Part shown: positions 8,167 to 18,340 of the stretch, piece by piece
Position numbering within the stretch: position 1 is the stretch's first letter
Layout: each line of letters opens with the position of its first letter
Source: an uncultured bacterium
GTDB lineage: Bacteria > Pseudomonadota > Gammaproteobacteria > Burkholderiales > Burkholderiaceae_E
DNA length: 53,504 nt
NCBI GenBank assembly: GCA_903934795.1
Contig: CAIZPE010000123.1
Location: forward strand, 1-53,504
Direction of reading: 5' to 3'
Notes under the pieces: generated by a model
Databases searched by the model: none
What the model saw: the letters and a program-made list of their open reading frames with translations, nothing else
Told to the model about the DNA's origin: nothing
Position numbers and translations under genes: made by a program

Positions 8167-8191
8167 GATGCGCTGCGGTGGGCAGCGCATC
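8167..8191 (+). promoter_or_regulatory. Perfect hairpin between B12 riboswitch and btuB start
   Basis: GATGCGCTGC (8167-8176) and GCAGCGCATC (8182-8191) form a perfect 10-base-pair stem with a GGTGG loop. Pyrimidine-rich sequence follows but no T run, so it is not a classical intrinsic terminator. It sits between the aptamer and the Shine-Dalgarno GAGGAG at about 8230-8235, where an expression platform would be. Confidence 0.55.
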
Positions 8192-8242
8192 CTGCGTGCC
8201 GTCCCTTTCCCCTGTCCTGGGCGGTACGCGAGGAGTCCTTCC

Positions 8243-10081
8243 ATGCGTTTCCCATGTCTGCCGGTCCGGGCCTGCTCGAGCCTGGCCCTTCTTTGCTGCG
8301 GTCTGTCGCCCCTGGGCGCCCAGACCCTGCCCGAGGTGGTGGTCACCGCCACCCGCACCGAACGTCCCGCCCAGGAGACCCTGGTCGACCAGGTGGTGAT
8401 CGATGCCGCCGAGATCGCCCGCTCGGGCGCGACCTCGCTCGCCGAACTGCTGCGCGCCCGCGCCGGCGTCGAGATCTCGCAGAACGGCGGGCCGGGCGCG
8501 ATCTCGGGCGTGTTCCTGCGTGGCACCAAGACCGCCCAGACCCTGGTGCTGGTCGACGGTGTGCGCATGGAGAATCCCGCCGGCGGCGGCGCCAATCTCG
8601 AGTACATGCCGTTGTCGATGATCGAGCGGGTCGAGGTCATCCGCGGTCCGGCATCGGCGCTGTACGGATCGGCGGCGATCGGCGGGGTGATCCAGATCTT
8701 CACCCGTGGTGGCACGGGCCCGTCGACCTCGGCGCTGCTGGCCTTGGGCACGCAGGGCAGCAGCCAGGGCCAGGCTGGTTTCGCGCGCGAGACCGCCGAC
8801 GGCCGCACCCGGCTCAATGCCTCGGTATCGGCCGAGCGTACCGGGGGTTTCGAGGCCACCCGACCCGGATCGCCCGATTACCAGGCCGATCGCGATGGGC
8901 ACCGCCGCGTGGCTGCCAGCGTCGGACTCTCGCATCGGCTGGCCGGCGGCTGGCAGCTGAGCGCCTCGGCTCTGGCCACCGATGGCCGCACCGCCTACGA
9001 CGACACCTTCTCCACACCGCAGACCGCAAAGCTGAGCTACCGCACCTCCACACTGGGGCTGGCTGCCCGCGGTCCGCTCACGGCTGGCTGGAACACCGAG
9101 CTGCGGCTCGGCCAGGGCGGCATCGACTATGCCTACCAGGCCTTCTCGTTCGCGCCGCGCACCGCGTCGGACTCGCTGCTCTGGCTGAATACGCTCTCGC
9201 TGCCGGCCGGCCGGCTGGAGATCGGCCTGGAGCATCTCGCGCAGCGCATGACGGGTGACGGCGTGAGCGTGGGCGGCAGCACCTACATCCGCTCCCGCCG
9301 CCGCACCGACGCGGGATTCGCAGCCTGGGAGCTGGTGGCCGGCGACCACCGGCTGCGGATGCAGGTGCGTCACGATCACATCGAGACCGTGGGCGCCGAG
9401 CCCACCGCCGCCATCGGCTGGGGCTGGCAGTGGCGGCCGGGGTGGCGGCTGCGGGCATCATGGGCCTCGTCGTTCCGGGCGCCTACCTTCGATGATCTCT
9501 ACAGCCCCTTCGGCGCCAATCCGTCCCTGCGGCCCGAGCGGGGGCAGGGCGCCGAGATCGCGGTCGAGCATCGCGGTGCTGGCGGCGCGGGCGCCTCGCT
9601 GGTGCTCTTCGAGAACCGCATTCGTGATGCGATCGAGCTCGATGGCAGCTACCTGCCGCGCAATCTCGCCCGGGCGCGGGTGCAGGGCGCGAGCCTCTCG
9701 CTGACCCAGCCCTGGGCCGGCCTGCGCTGGCAGGCCTCGGCCACGGTGCAGGACGCCCGCGGCGAACGCGATGATGCCGTCGGCACCAGCCAGCGCCTGG
9801 CGCGACGCGCCCGCGTGTTCGGGGTGCTGGGCGCGCAGTGGCAACAGGGGCCCTGGGTCGTCGATGGCCGCTGGACCGCGCAGGGCGATCGGGTGGACAC
9901 CCTCGGGCAGAAGCTCGCCGGCTACGGCATCGTCGACCTCACCGTCTCACGGCGGATCGACGCCCGCTGGGAGCTCTTCGCGCGAGCCGGCAATCTCGGT
10001 GACCGCGACTACCAGACCGCCGCGGGTTACGTGATGCCCGGTCGGACGCTGTGGGCCGGACTGCGCTTCAGCGAGCGCTGA
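8243..10081 (+). CDS. btuB: TonB-dependent outer-membrane cobalamin receptor BtuB
   Basis: Outer-membrane receptor for vitamin B12 uptake, energised by TonB. I chose the ATG at 8243 (612 residues): it follows GAGGAG with good spacing and opens a signal peptide ending near LGAQ at residue 27. A TonB box (EVVVTAT, 31-37) follows, then the plug domain with LLRARAGVEISQNGGPG and the VEVIRGPASALYGSAAIGGVI signature, then a 22-strand-type barrel with SSFRAPTFDDLY near the middle of the C-terminal half. The chain ends LRFSER, so the usual C-terminal Phe is four residues from the end. The upstream B12 riboswitch supports cobalamin as ligand. The next gene overlaps its 3' end. Confidence 0.93.
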   Translation: MRFPCLPVRACSSLALLCCGLSPLGAQTLPEVVVTATRTERPAQETLVDQVVIDAAEIARSGATSLAELLRARAGVEISQNGGPGAISGVFLRGTKTAQTLVLVDGVRMENPAGGGANLEYMPLSMIERVEVIRGPASALYGSAAIGGVIQIFTRGGTGPSTSALLALGTQGSSQGQAGFARETADGRTRLNASVSAERTGGFEATRPGSPDYQADRDGHRRVAASVGLSHRLAGGWQLSASALATDGRTAYDDTFSTPQTAKLSYRTSTLGLAARGPLTAGWNTELRLGQGGIDYAYQAFSFAPRTASDSLLWLNTLSLPAGRLEIGLEHLAQRMTGDGVSVGGSTYIRSRRRTDAGFAAWELVAGDHRLRMQVRHDHIETVGAEPTAAIGWGWQWRPGWRLRASWASSFRAPTFDDLYSPFGANPSLRPERGQGAEIAVEHRGAGGAGASLVLFENRIRDAIELDGSYLPRNLARARVQGASLSLTQPWAGLRWQASATVQDARGERDDAVGTSQRLARRARVFGVLGAQWQQGPWVVDGRWTAQGDRVDTLGQKLAGYGIVDLTVSRRIDARWELFARAGNLGDRDYQTAAGYVMPGRTLWAGLRFSER

Positions 10082-11043
10082 GCCGCGCGGGGCTGGCGCT
10101 GCGCCTGCATCCTGGCTGGCGCGAGGCCTTGCCGCTGCGCCCCGGGTGGCAGGCCCGCTGGCTGGCGCGCGTGTCAGGTCTGCTGCTGGCCGTCCTGGCC
10201 GGGCCGCTCAGCGCGGCTGGCCTGACCCTCACCGACGACCGGGGCCGATCGGTGAGCCTGCCCGCGCCGCCCGCGCGCATCGTGTCGCTGGCACCGCATG
10301 CCACCGAGTGGCTGGCCGCATTCGGTGCCGCGCCGCGGCTGGTCGGACTCGATCCGCACAGCGACTACCCGCCCGTACTGCGCGGGTTGCCGAGGCTGAG
10401 CGCCTACCCGACACCCGATGTCGAGGCGATCGCGGCGCTGCGCCCCGATCTGGTGGTGCTCTGGGGCGCGGGCCTGCGCCGCAGCGCGCTCGATCGCCTC
10501 GCTGCACTCGGCATCGCCACCTTCGTGACCGAGCCGCACGGCCTGGCCGGACTGGCCGAGTCGGCGCAGCGGCTGGCGCCGGTCGCGGGTGACGCCGTGC
10601 GCGCGGCCCAGGTGCTCGGCGCCTTCCGTGCGACGCTGGCCGCGCTCGAGGCGCGGCACCGCACGGACTCCCCGCTGCCGGTGTTCATCCAGGTGGCGCA
10701 GCAGCCGCTCTTCACGATCACCGATCGCGATCCGCTCGCGCAGGCCCTGGCCCTGTGCGGCGTGCGCAATGTGTTCGCCGACGCGCCCGGACTGTCGGTC
10801 GCGGTCGGGCCGGAGGCGGTGCTGGCGCGGGCGCCACGGGTCGTGATCCGGGTGCAGGGCGGGCAGGAGACCGAGCCCTGGTCGAGGCTGGGTGTGCTGG
10901 CGCCGACCGGTCCGCTGCGGATGGTGGCGGCCGACCCGGCACTCGCGCGGCCGGGCCCGCGGCTGCCCGCCCTGCTCGCGACGGTCTGCGCCGAGATCGA
11001 TGCGGTGCGTCGACCCGCTGGCCCCGTCCGGGCGCAGGGATAG
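10051..11043 (+). CDS. btuF: Cobalamin-type ABC substrate-binding protein (BtuF-like)
   Basis: Periplasmic binding protein of the helical-backbone metal/cobalamin receptor family. Conserved features are RIVSLAPHATEWLAAFGA near the mature N-terminus, SAYPTPDVEAIAALRPDLVV, and a C-terminal domain with QPLFTITDRDPLAQALALCGVRNVFAD. The start is uncertain: GTG at 10051 overlaps btuB by 31 bases, while the in-frame TTG at 10129 or GTG at 10171 would give a tidier signal peptide ending near LSAAG. No permease or ATPase gene (btuC, btuD) is next to it, so it must work with components encoded elsewhere. Cobalamin as ligand follows from the riboswitch and btuB. Confidence 0.83.
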   Translation: MGRTALQRALSRAGLALRLHPGWREALPLRPGWQARWLARVSGLLLAVLAGPLSAAGLTLTDDRGRSVSLPAPPARIVSLAPHATEWLAAFGAAPRLVGLDPHSDYPPVLRGLPRLSAYPTPDVEAIAALRPDLVVLWGAGLRRSALDRLAALGIATFVTEPHGLAGLAESAQRLAPVAGDAVRAAQVLGAFRATLAALEARHRTDSPLPVFIQVAQQPLFTITDRDPLAQALALCGVRNVFADAPGLSVAVGPEAVLARAPRVVIRVQGGQETEPWSRLGVLAPTGPLRMVAADPALARPGPRLPALLATVCAEIDAVRRPAGPVRAQG

Positions 11044-11046
11044 AAT
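11041..11046 (+). promoter_or_regulatory. Candidate -10 box overlapping the btuF stop codon
   Basis: TAGAAT begins on the TAG stop of btuF. It would start a transcript near 11053, about 70 bases before the TldD-like gene. The -35 is weak. If real, the protease pair and chaN could be expressed apart from the riboswitch. Confidence 0.35.
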
Positions 11047-11047
11047 C

Positions 11048-11078
11048 CGCCTCACCCGCCTCACCCGCCTCGCCCGCC
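11048..11078 (+). repeat. Short tandem repeat (9-base unit)
   Basis: CGCCTCACC is repeated: two exact copies, a third with A to G, then a partial copy. It lies in the 80-base spacer between btuF and the TldD-like gene, directly before further TACCGG motifs at about 11080, 11089 and 11107. Confidence 0.7.
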
Positions 11079-11123
11079 GTACCGGCCATACCGGTCCTAT
11101 CGCCCATACCGGCCACACGCGTC

Positions 11124-12581
11124 ATGCTGCCTGACCTGCCCGATCGCCTGCCCGAGCTGCGCTGCCCGCCTGGCGCAAGCCTGTCGGTGCGCATGGTGGC
11201 CGAGCGCCATCACCAGCTGCAGGTGCTGCGTGGCGTGGTCCAGCCCGATGCAGTGTCGCTCGATGCCGGTGCCATGGTCACCGCCTGGCACGCCGGCGGC
11301 GTGGGCTACGCGGCCAGCGCCGATCTCTCGGCGGCGGGGCTGCAGGCCGCTGCCGATCGCGCGATTGCCTGGGCCGTCACCGTCGGCCGGCTCGGCCTGT
11401 TCGCCGGCATCACGCTGCCTCGGCCCTCGGCGCGCGCGGTGGCCTGGCGCAGCCTGGTCGAGCGCCCGCTGCCCGCCCGACCCGATCTGCTCGCCGAGCT
11501 GGTGGCCGAGTCTGCCGCGTTGCGTCGCGATGCGCGCATCGTCCACTGGGCGGCCACGCTGCGGCGCGTCGAGGGCCGCCAGCGCCTGTTTTTCGATGGC
11601 GAGCCGGTGGCCGACCAGGCCTTCGCCTTCGTCGAGCCCAACCTCGAGGCCACCGCGGCGCAGGACGGACGCAGCCAGACCCGCACCCTCGGTGGCCAGT
11701 ACAACGGGTTCTGCATGCAGGGTGGCGACGAGGTGATCGCGCGCTCGGGTCTGCGCGGCGGCGGTGAGCGCATCGGCGAGGAGGCGCTGCAGCTGCTCAT
11801 GGCGCCCAACTGCCCGAGCGGGCCGATGTCGCTGCTGCTCGAGCCCGACCAGATGCTGCTGCAGATCCACGAGTCGATCGGCCATCCGCTGGAGCTCGAT
11901 CGCATCCTGGGCGACGAGCGCAACTTCGCGGGCACCAGCTTCGTCACGCCCGACATGTTCGGTCACTACCGCTACGGCTCGCCGCTGCTCGATGTCAGCT
12001 TCGACCCGGGCGTGCCCGGGCAGTACGCCAGCTATGGCGTCGACGACGAGGGCGAGCCGGCGCGGCCGGTGCGCCTGATCGAGCGCGGCGTGCTGATGCG
12101 CCCGCTCGGCGGCGCGCTCTCGTTGGCGCGGGCGGCTGCACTCGGCCACCGGCTGCAGGGCACGGCCAATGCGCGGGCCAGTGGCTGGCATCGCCCGCCG
12201 ATCGACCGCATGGGCAACATCAATGTCGAGCCGGGCAGCTCGAGCCTGCCGGAGATGATCCGCGCCACCGAGCGTGGCGTGCTGATGCGCACCAATGTCT
12301 CCTGGTCGATCGACGACTCGCGCAACAAGTTCCAGTTCGGCTGCGAATGGGGCCGGCTCATCGTCGACGGCGAACTCGGCCCGGTGGTGCGCAATCCCAA
12401 TTACCGCGGCGTGTCGGCCACCTTCTGGCGCAGCCTGGCCGCGGTCGGTTCCGCCGACGAGGTGCGGCATCTCGGCACGCCCTACTGCGGCAAGGGCGAG
12501 CCAGGGCAGGTGGCGCGGGTGGGACATGCCGCACCGCCCTGCCTGTTCCACGCGGTGGATGTCTTCGGGGCCGAGGCATGA
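11124..12581 (+). CDS. TldD-like metalloprotease subunit (TldD/PmbA family, catalytic type)
   Basis: Likely the metal-bearing half of a TldD/TldE-type heterodimeric protease, which trims unfolded peptides in the cytoplasm. The ATG at 11124 gives 485 residues. The HExxxH metal site is H249-E-S-I-G-H254, and the C-terminal segment YCGKGEPGQ carries the conserved Cys expected as third metal ligand. The chain between them (NFAGTSFVTPDMFG, GYGVDDEGEP-like YASYGVDDEGEP, RMGNINVEPG) is recognisable but distant from E. coli TldD, so it may be a paralogue rather than the housekeeping copy. Its stop overlaps the start of the partner gene (ATGA). Substrate unknown. Confidence 0.88.
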   Translation: MLPDLPDRLPELRCPPGASLSVRMVAERHHQLQVLRGVVQPDAVSLDAGAMVTAWHAGGVGYAASADLSAAGLQAAADRAIAWAVTVGRLGLFAGITLPRPSARAVAWRSLVERPLPARPDLLAELVAESAALRRDARIVHWAATLRRVEGRQRLFFDGEPVADQAFAFVEPNLEATAAQDGRSQTRTLGGQYNGFCMQGGDEVIARSGLRGGGERIGEEALQLLMAPNCPSGPMSLLLEPDQMLLQIHESIGHPLELDRILGDERNFAGTSFVTPDMFGHYRYGSPLLDVSFDPGVPGQYASYGVDDEGEPARPVRLIERGVLMRPLGGALSLARAAALGHRLQGTANARASGWHRPPIDRMGNINVEPGSSSLPEMIRATERGVLMRTNVSWSIDDSRNKFQFGCEWGRLIVDGELGPVVRNPNYRGVSATFWRSLAAVGSADEVRHLGTPYCGKGEPGQVARVGHAAPPCLFHAVDVFGAEA

Positions 12582-13924
12582 GCGCAGCATCATCCGCACC
12601 GCTGCTCGAGCGCGGTCTGCCGCTGCTCGATCGGATCGGCTCAGCGGCGCGGCCCGGCGAGGTGGTGCTCGGCTGGCTGCGTGCCGAGTCCTCCGACTTC
12701 GTGCGCTTCAATCATGGCCGGGTGCGGCAGGCCGGCACCGTGGAGCGCGCCCTGCTCGAACTGCGTCTGGTGCGTGATGCCCGCCAGGCCACGCTGCAGT
12801 TCGTGCTGTCCGGTCATGAGGCCACCGATGCCGACCGCCTCGGCGCGGCGCTGGCCGAGCTGCGTGGCCTGCTTGCCGACAGTCAGCCCGATCCCTGGCT
12901 CAGCCTGTGCGAGCAGCCCCGCGAGCAGATCACCCGGCTCGATCCCGCGCTGCCGCCGCGCGAGGCGCTCTGCGACACGGTCTGCACCGCCGCCGGCGAC
13001 GCCGACCTGGTGGGTTTCTATGCCGGCGGCGCGCTGGCCTGCGGCTTTGCCAGCAGCCTGGGTCACCGGCTCTGGCACGAGGCCTCGCCCTGGTTCTTCG
13101 ACCACAGCGTGCAGGCGGGCGGTGATCGCGCGGTGAAGTCCACGCTGTCGTGGCCGGCCTGGGATGCGCAGGCGCTGGCTGCCGGCATCGCCCGGGCCCG
13201 TCGTGATGCCGCCATCCTCGCCCGACCGGTGCGCACCCTGCCACCCGGCGCCTACCGCGCCTGGCTGAGTCCTGCCGCGATGGCCGAGCTGATCGGCATG
13301 CTGAACTGGGGTGGCTTTTCCGCGGCGGCGCTGCACAGCGGCCAGTCTCCGCTGACGCGTCTGGCCGAGGGCGGCCAGCGCTTCAGCCCCATGGTCAGCC
13401 TCGCGGACGATCTCGCTGCGGGCGGCCTGCCCCGCTTCCAGTCCGAGGGCTTCGCCCGCCCCGATCGCCTGCCGCTGGTGCAGGCCGGCGCGTGGGCCGG
13501 ATCGCTGGTCTCGCCGCGCAGCGCACGCGAGTTCGGTCTTGCCGGCACCGGTGCCGATGCCGGGGAGACTGCGCAGGCGCTGAGCCTGGCCGGTGGCGAT
13601 CTGCCCGAGGCCGATGCGCTGCGCCGGCTGGGCACCGGCGTGGCCGTCAGCAACTTCTGGTACCTGAACTGGTCCGACCGTGCCGCCGCGCGCATCACCG
13701 GCATGACCCGCTTCGCCACGCTCTGGGTGGAGGACGGCGAACCGGTGGCGCCGCTCGCGGTCATGCGTTTCGATGACTCCCTGTATCGCCTGCTCGGCAG
13801 CGAGCTGGAGGCCCTGTCGCAGGCGCCGGCCCGTCTGCCCGATACCCAGACCTACGAACATCGCAGCTTCGGCCTGAGTCTCACACCGGGCGCGCTGGTC
13901 AGCCGCCTCTCGTTCACGCTGTGA
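12578..13924 (+). CDS. TldE/PmbA-like partner subunit
   Basis: Non-catalytic partner of the TldD-like protein, 448 residues from the ATG at 12578. It has the family fold, with ESSDFVRFNHGRVRQAG near the N-terminus and a C-terminal ending RSFGLSLTPGALVSRLSFTL, but no HExxxH site, as expected for TldE/PmbA. The ATGA overlap with the upstream gene and the paired arrangement indicate a 1:1 complex. The closest known functions are peptide processing in microcin B17 maturation and CcdA decay; nothing here says what this pair cuts. Confidence 0.85.
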   Translation: MSAASSAPLLERGLPLLDRIGSAARPGEVVLGWLRAESSDFVRFNHGRVRQAGTVERALLELRLVRDARQATLQFVLSGHEATDADRLGAALAELRGLLADSQPDPWLSLCEQPREQITRLDPALPPREALCDTVCTAAGDADLVGFYAGGALACGFASSLGHRLWHEASPWFFDHSVQAGGDRAVKSTLSWPAWDAQALAAGIARARRDAAILARPVRTLPPGAYRAWLSPAAMAELIGMLNWGGFSAAALHSGQSPLTRLAEGGQRFSPMVSLADDLAAGGLPRFQSEGFARPDRLPLVQAGAWAGSLVSPRSAREFGLAGTGADAGETAQALSLAGGDLPEADALRRLGTGVAVSNFWYLNWSDRAAARITGMTRFATLWVEDGEPVAPLAVMRFDDSLYRLLGSELEALSQAPARLPDTQTYEHRSFGLSLTPGALVSRLSFTL

Positions 13925-14889
13925 AGCGTCGTCGCCTGCTCGATGCCACGCTGCTGTCCGCGGGCGGCCTGCTGCTGGCGGGCTGCGCCGGCGTGGGGCG
14001 GTTCCCTGCCGGCGTCCCGGCTCCCGGTGACCCGGGCGCCGCACACCGCACCACAGCCGGCGCGGACACCGACCCGCCTGCCCCCGCGGCGCTGACCGCG
14101 CTGCTGCGCGAGCCGGCGGCGGGGGCGATGCTGATCCTCGGCGAGGTCCATGACCACGCCCGCCTGCATCAGGCGCGGCTGGCCTGGCTGCGCGCCTGGG
14201 CGGCATCGGGCCTGCGCTTTGCGATCGCCTTCGAGCAGATGGACGCGCCGCGTCAGCCCGCGCTCGACGCCGCCCGGCGCCAGCCCGGGATCACCGCGCG
14301 GGCCCTCGCCGAGGCCGGCGGGCTCGACTTCGCCGGCTGGGACTGGCCGCTCTACCAGCCGGTGGTCGAACTCGCGTTGCAGCATGGTCTGCCGCTGGTG
14401 GCGGCCAACCTCCCCGCCGTCGAGGTCGCGGCCGTGGCTCGCGGTCGGTCCGGGATGTCCCTGCCGCCCCCGCCTGACTGGACCGAGTCCGACGAGGCCG
14501 CGCAGCGGCGCGAGATCGACGAGGGGCACTGCGGAGTGCTGCCGCCCGCGGCGCTGGCCCCCATGGCGCTGGCCCAGCGCGCGCGCGACGCCGCCATGGC
14601 CCAGGCGATGCGCGCGGCGCAGGCCAGCCACGGCCTGCCGGTGGTGCTGCTCACCGGCAACGGCCATGCCCGGCGCGACCTCGGCGTGGCCCGCCATCTT
14701 GCCGGGGCCTTGCCGCGCGAGCGGCTGCGCTGCGTGGGCTTCCTGGAGGCCGAAGGCGAGGCGCAGCCGCGCCTGCTGACGCAGGCCGATGAACGATTCG
14801 ACTGGCGGGTGCTGGCCGTGCCGCACGCCCGCCCCGATCCCTGCGAGGCCTTGCGCGGCCGGTTCCGCGCGCCGCCGGCCCGCGGCTGA
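13921..14889 (+). CDS. ChaN-like lipoprotein (DUF399, haem-binding fold)
   Basis: A 322-residue lipoprotein. The GTG at 13921 overlaps the previous stop (GTGA). The N-terminus MKRRRLLDATLLSAGG leads to the lipobox LLAGC with Cys22, followed by a Pro/Ala-rich spacer. The DUF399/ChaN domain shows ILGEVHDHARLHQ, AFEQMD, FAGWDWPLYQPVVE and TGNGHARRDLG, the family's conserved His/Glu-bearing motifs. ChaN of Campylobacter binds haem at the outer membrane; whether this one binds haem or another tetrapyrrole is open. Its coupling to the TldD/E-like pair and the cobalamin genes is unusual. Confidence 0.87.
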   Translation: MKRRRLLDATLLSAGGLLLAGCAGVGRFPAGVPAPGDPGAAHRTTAGADTDPPAPAALTALLREPAAGAMLILGEVHDHARLHQARLAWLRAWAASGLRFAIAFEQMDAPRQPALDAARRQPGITARALAEAGGLDFAGWDWPLYQPVVELALQHGLPLVAANLPAVEVAAVARGRSGMSLPPPPDWTESDEAAQRREIDEGHCGVLPPAALAPMALAQRARDAAMAQAMRAAQASHGLPVVLLTGNGHARRDLGVARHLAGALPRERLRCVGFLEAEGEAQPRLLTQADERFDWRVLAVPHARPDPCEALRGRFRAPPARG

Positions 14890-14958
14890 GAGCGCCTGCC
14901 TCGCCCGACGTCGCCAACTCAGCGCCATCGGAGCCGGATCAGCCCAGTCGGCGCCCGC

Positions 14959-16440
<1,482 letters not shown>

Positions 16441-16494
16441 GGCGGTCCTCCGGGAGAGCAGTGGGCCGGCGAGCGTGGCGCGGCCGCGGACGGG

Positions 16495-17304
16495 TCAGGG
16501 GCGCAGGCCGAGCACATCCTGCATGTCGTAGAGCCCGGGCGCTCGGTCCATCAGGAAGCGGCAGGCCCGCAGGCTGCCGCTGGCATAGCCCTGGCGGCTG
16601 GCCGACTTGTGGGTGATCTCGATGCGCTCGCCCAGGCCGGCGAACATCACGGTGTGCTCCCCGACGATGTCGCCGCCGCGGATCACCGAGAAACCGATGC
16701 TCGAGGGATCGCGCTCGCCGGTGACCCCGTGCCGCCCGTGCACCGCCACCTCGTCGAGCCGGCGGCCGAGCGCGGCCGCGACCACCTCGCCCATGCGCAG
16801 CGCGGTGCCCGAGGGCGCATCGATCTTGTGGCGGTGGTGCGCCTCGATGATCTCGATGTCGTAGCCCTCGGGCAGCATGCGCGCCGCGACCTCGAGCAGC
16901 CGCAGCGTGGCATTGACCCCCACGCTCATGTTGGGCGCGGCCACGATGGGGATGCGGGTGGCCGCCTCGCGAAGGCTGGCAAGACCGGCTTCGTCGAACC
17001 CGGTGGTGCCGATCACCATCCGCACACCGCCGGCCTGCGCGGCCGCGAGATGGCGCAGCGTGCCTTCCGGGCGGGTGAAATCGATGAGCACATCGGCGCC
17101 CGCCAGCGCCGTGGCGAGCTCATCGGTGACCTGCACGCCGGTGGTCTGGCCGATGGCCTCGCCGGGGTCGCGGCCGTAGCCGGGCGAGCCGGGCAGGTCG
17201 ATGGCGCCGCTCAGACGGGCGTCAGCGGCGCCGATGATGGCCTCGACGAGCATGCGGCCCATGCGGCCACCGGCTCCGGCCACGGCGATGTTCATGATGC
17301 GCAC
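16495..17304 (-). CDS. dapB: 4-Hydroxy-tetrahydrodipicolinate reductase DapB
   Basis: NAD(P)H-dependent enzyme of the diaminopimelate/lysine pathway, 269 residues. The Rossmann motif [10 protein letters not shown] lies at 8-17, GTTGF follows in the middle, and the catalytic region has [18 protein letters not shown] with the His-His-Lys signature. I prefer the GTG at 17304 because GAGGGA sits 7-8 bases upstream; the ATG at 17295 (MNIAVAG) would have its Shine-Dalgarno too far away but gives the more conventional N-terminus. It follows bamE by 12 bases. Confidence 0.95.
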   Translation of the reverse strand: MRIMNIAVAGAGGRMGRMLVEAIIGAADARLSGAIDLPGSPGYGRDPGEAIGQTTGVQVTDELATALAGADVLIDFTRPEGTLRHLAAAQAGGVRMVIGTTGFDEAGLASLREAATRIPIVAAPNMSVGVNATLRLLEVAARMLPEGYDIEIIEAHHRHKIDAPSGTALRMGEVVAAALGRRLDEVAVHGRHGVTGERDPSSIGFSVIRGGDIVGEHTVMFAGLGERIEITHKSASRQGYASGSLRACRFLMDRAPGLYDMQDVLGLRP

Positions 17305-17316
17305 GGCAGGTCTCCC

Positions 17317-17784
17317 TCAGCGCCGCTCGCCCGCCGGCGGCTTGTAGCCGGGCAGGGCGGGGTCGATGACCGCCTCGCTGGCCGGCAGGGTGTCGGCGCG
17401 GATGGTGGTGATCTGGTCGTCCTTGAAGATCAGTGCCACCCGTCGCAGTTCAGCACGCCCGTTCGGATACTGGTAACGAAAGACATAGTCCCAGCGGTCG
17501 GGTCGGAACAGGGGGTTGAGCAGCGGGGCGCCGAGCACCTGGCGCACCTGCTCGCGGGTCATGCCGGGCTTGACCTGGTCGAGCATCTCGGCGGTAAGGT
17601 AGTTGCCCTGCGGCAGGTCGATCCGGTAGGGCGAGAACAGCCCGCTCGCCTGGTCGCTGCCCTTGCCGGCGCACCCGGCCAGAGCCGCGACGCAGGCCAG
17701 CGCAAGCGCCAGGCGCCACCCGCGGGCCTGCGGCCGTGCGCAGAGGCCGGCCGACGGCGGGCGAAGGAACACGGGCTCGGTCAT
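17317..17784 (-). CDS. bamE: Outer membrane assembly lipoprotein BamE
   Basis: Small lipoprotein of the BAM complex, which inserts beta-barrels into the outer membrane. The ATG at 17784 gives 155 residues with a lipobox LAGC (Cys38). The SmpA/OmlA domain is clear: [28 protein letters not shown] and [21 protein letters not shown] Pro-rich tail ends the protein. It leads the bamE-dapB pair and is divergent from fur, an arrangement common in betaproteobacteria. Confidence 0.94.
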   Translation of the reverse strand: MTEPVFLRPPSAGLCARPQARGWRLALALACVAALAGCAGKGSDQASGLFSPYRIDLPQGNYLTAEMLDQVKPGMTREQVRQVLGAPLLNPLFRPDRWDYVFRYQYPNGRAELRRVALIFKDDQITTIRADTLPASEAVIDPALPGYKPPAGERR

Positions 17785-17871
17785 GGGGGGTTCACCTGTC
17801 GCTTGCGCGGGTTCGATGGGCCGCAGGGGCAATCCCGATATGATAGCGAGTCTGTTTTCCTCGGGCGCCGC

Positions 17872-18309
17872 ATGCCGTCCAGCCACGACCTCAAGACCAT
17901 CGGGCTCAAGGCCACCCTGCCGCGCCTGAAGATCCTCGAGATCTTCCGCGCCGGGCGGCACCGTCACATGAGCGCCGAGGATGTCTACCGCGAACTGCTC
18001 GCGGTCAACGAAGATGTCGGCCTGGCCACGGTCTACCGGGTGCTCACCCAGTTCGAGCAGGCCGGGCTGCTGCAGCGCAGCCATTTCGAGTCGGGCAAGG
18101 CGGTGTTCGAGCTCAACCAGGGCACGCACCACGACCACCTGGTCTGCCTGCAGTGCGGGCGGGTCGAGGAGTTCTATGACGCCGACATCGAGCAGCGCCA
18201 GAACCGCATCGCGCGGGAACACGGTTTCAGCCTGCACAGCCACGCCCTGGCGCTGTACGGCAACTGCACCAAGACCGATTGCGCGTACCGTCCGGCCGAT
18301 GCCGGTTGA
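17872..18309 (+). CDS. fur: Ferric uptake regulator Fur
   Basis: Iron-responsive repressor of 145 residues from the ATG at 17872. The winged helix ([41 protein letters not shown]) is followed by the dimerisation/metal domain with HHDH at 86-89 and Cys92/Cys95 of a structural zinc site, and a second Cys pair at 132 and 137. Its divergent promoter region with bamE is 87 bases; TATGAT at 17839-17844 is a possible -10 with a 21-base leader. Confidence 0.96.
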   Translation: MPSSHDLKTIGLKATLPRLKILEIFRAGRHRHMSAEDVYRELLAVNEDVGLATVYRVLTQFEQAGLLQRSHFESGKAVFELNQGTHHDHLVCLQCGRVEEFYDADIEQRQNRIAREHGFSLHSHALALYGNCTKTDCAYRPADAG

Positions 18310-18340
18310 ATGACGGCATGACCTTTGCTTGAATGGGGGC

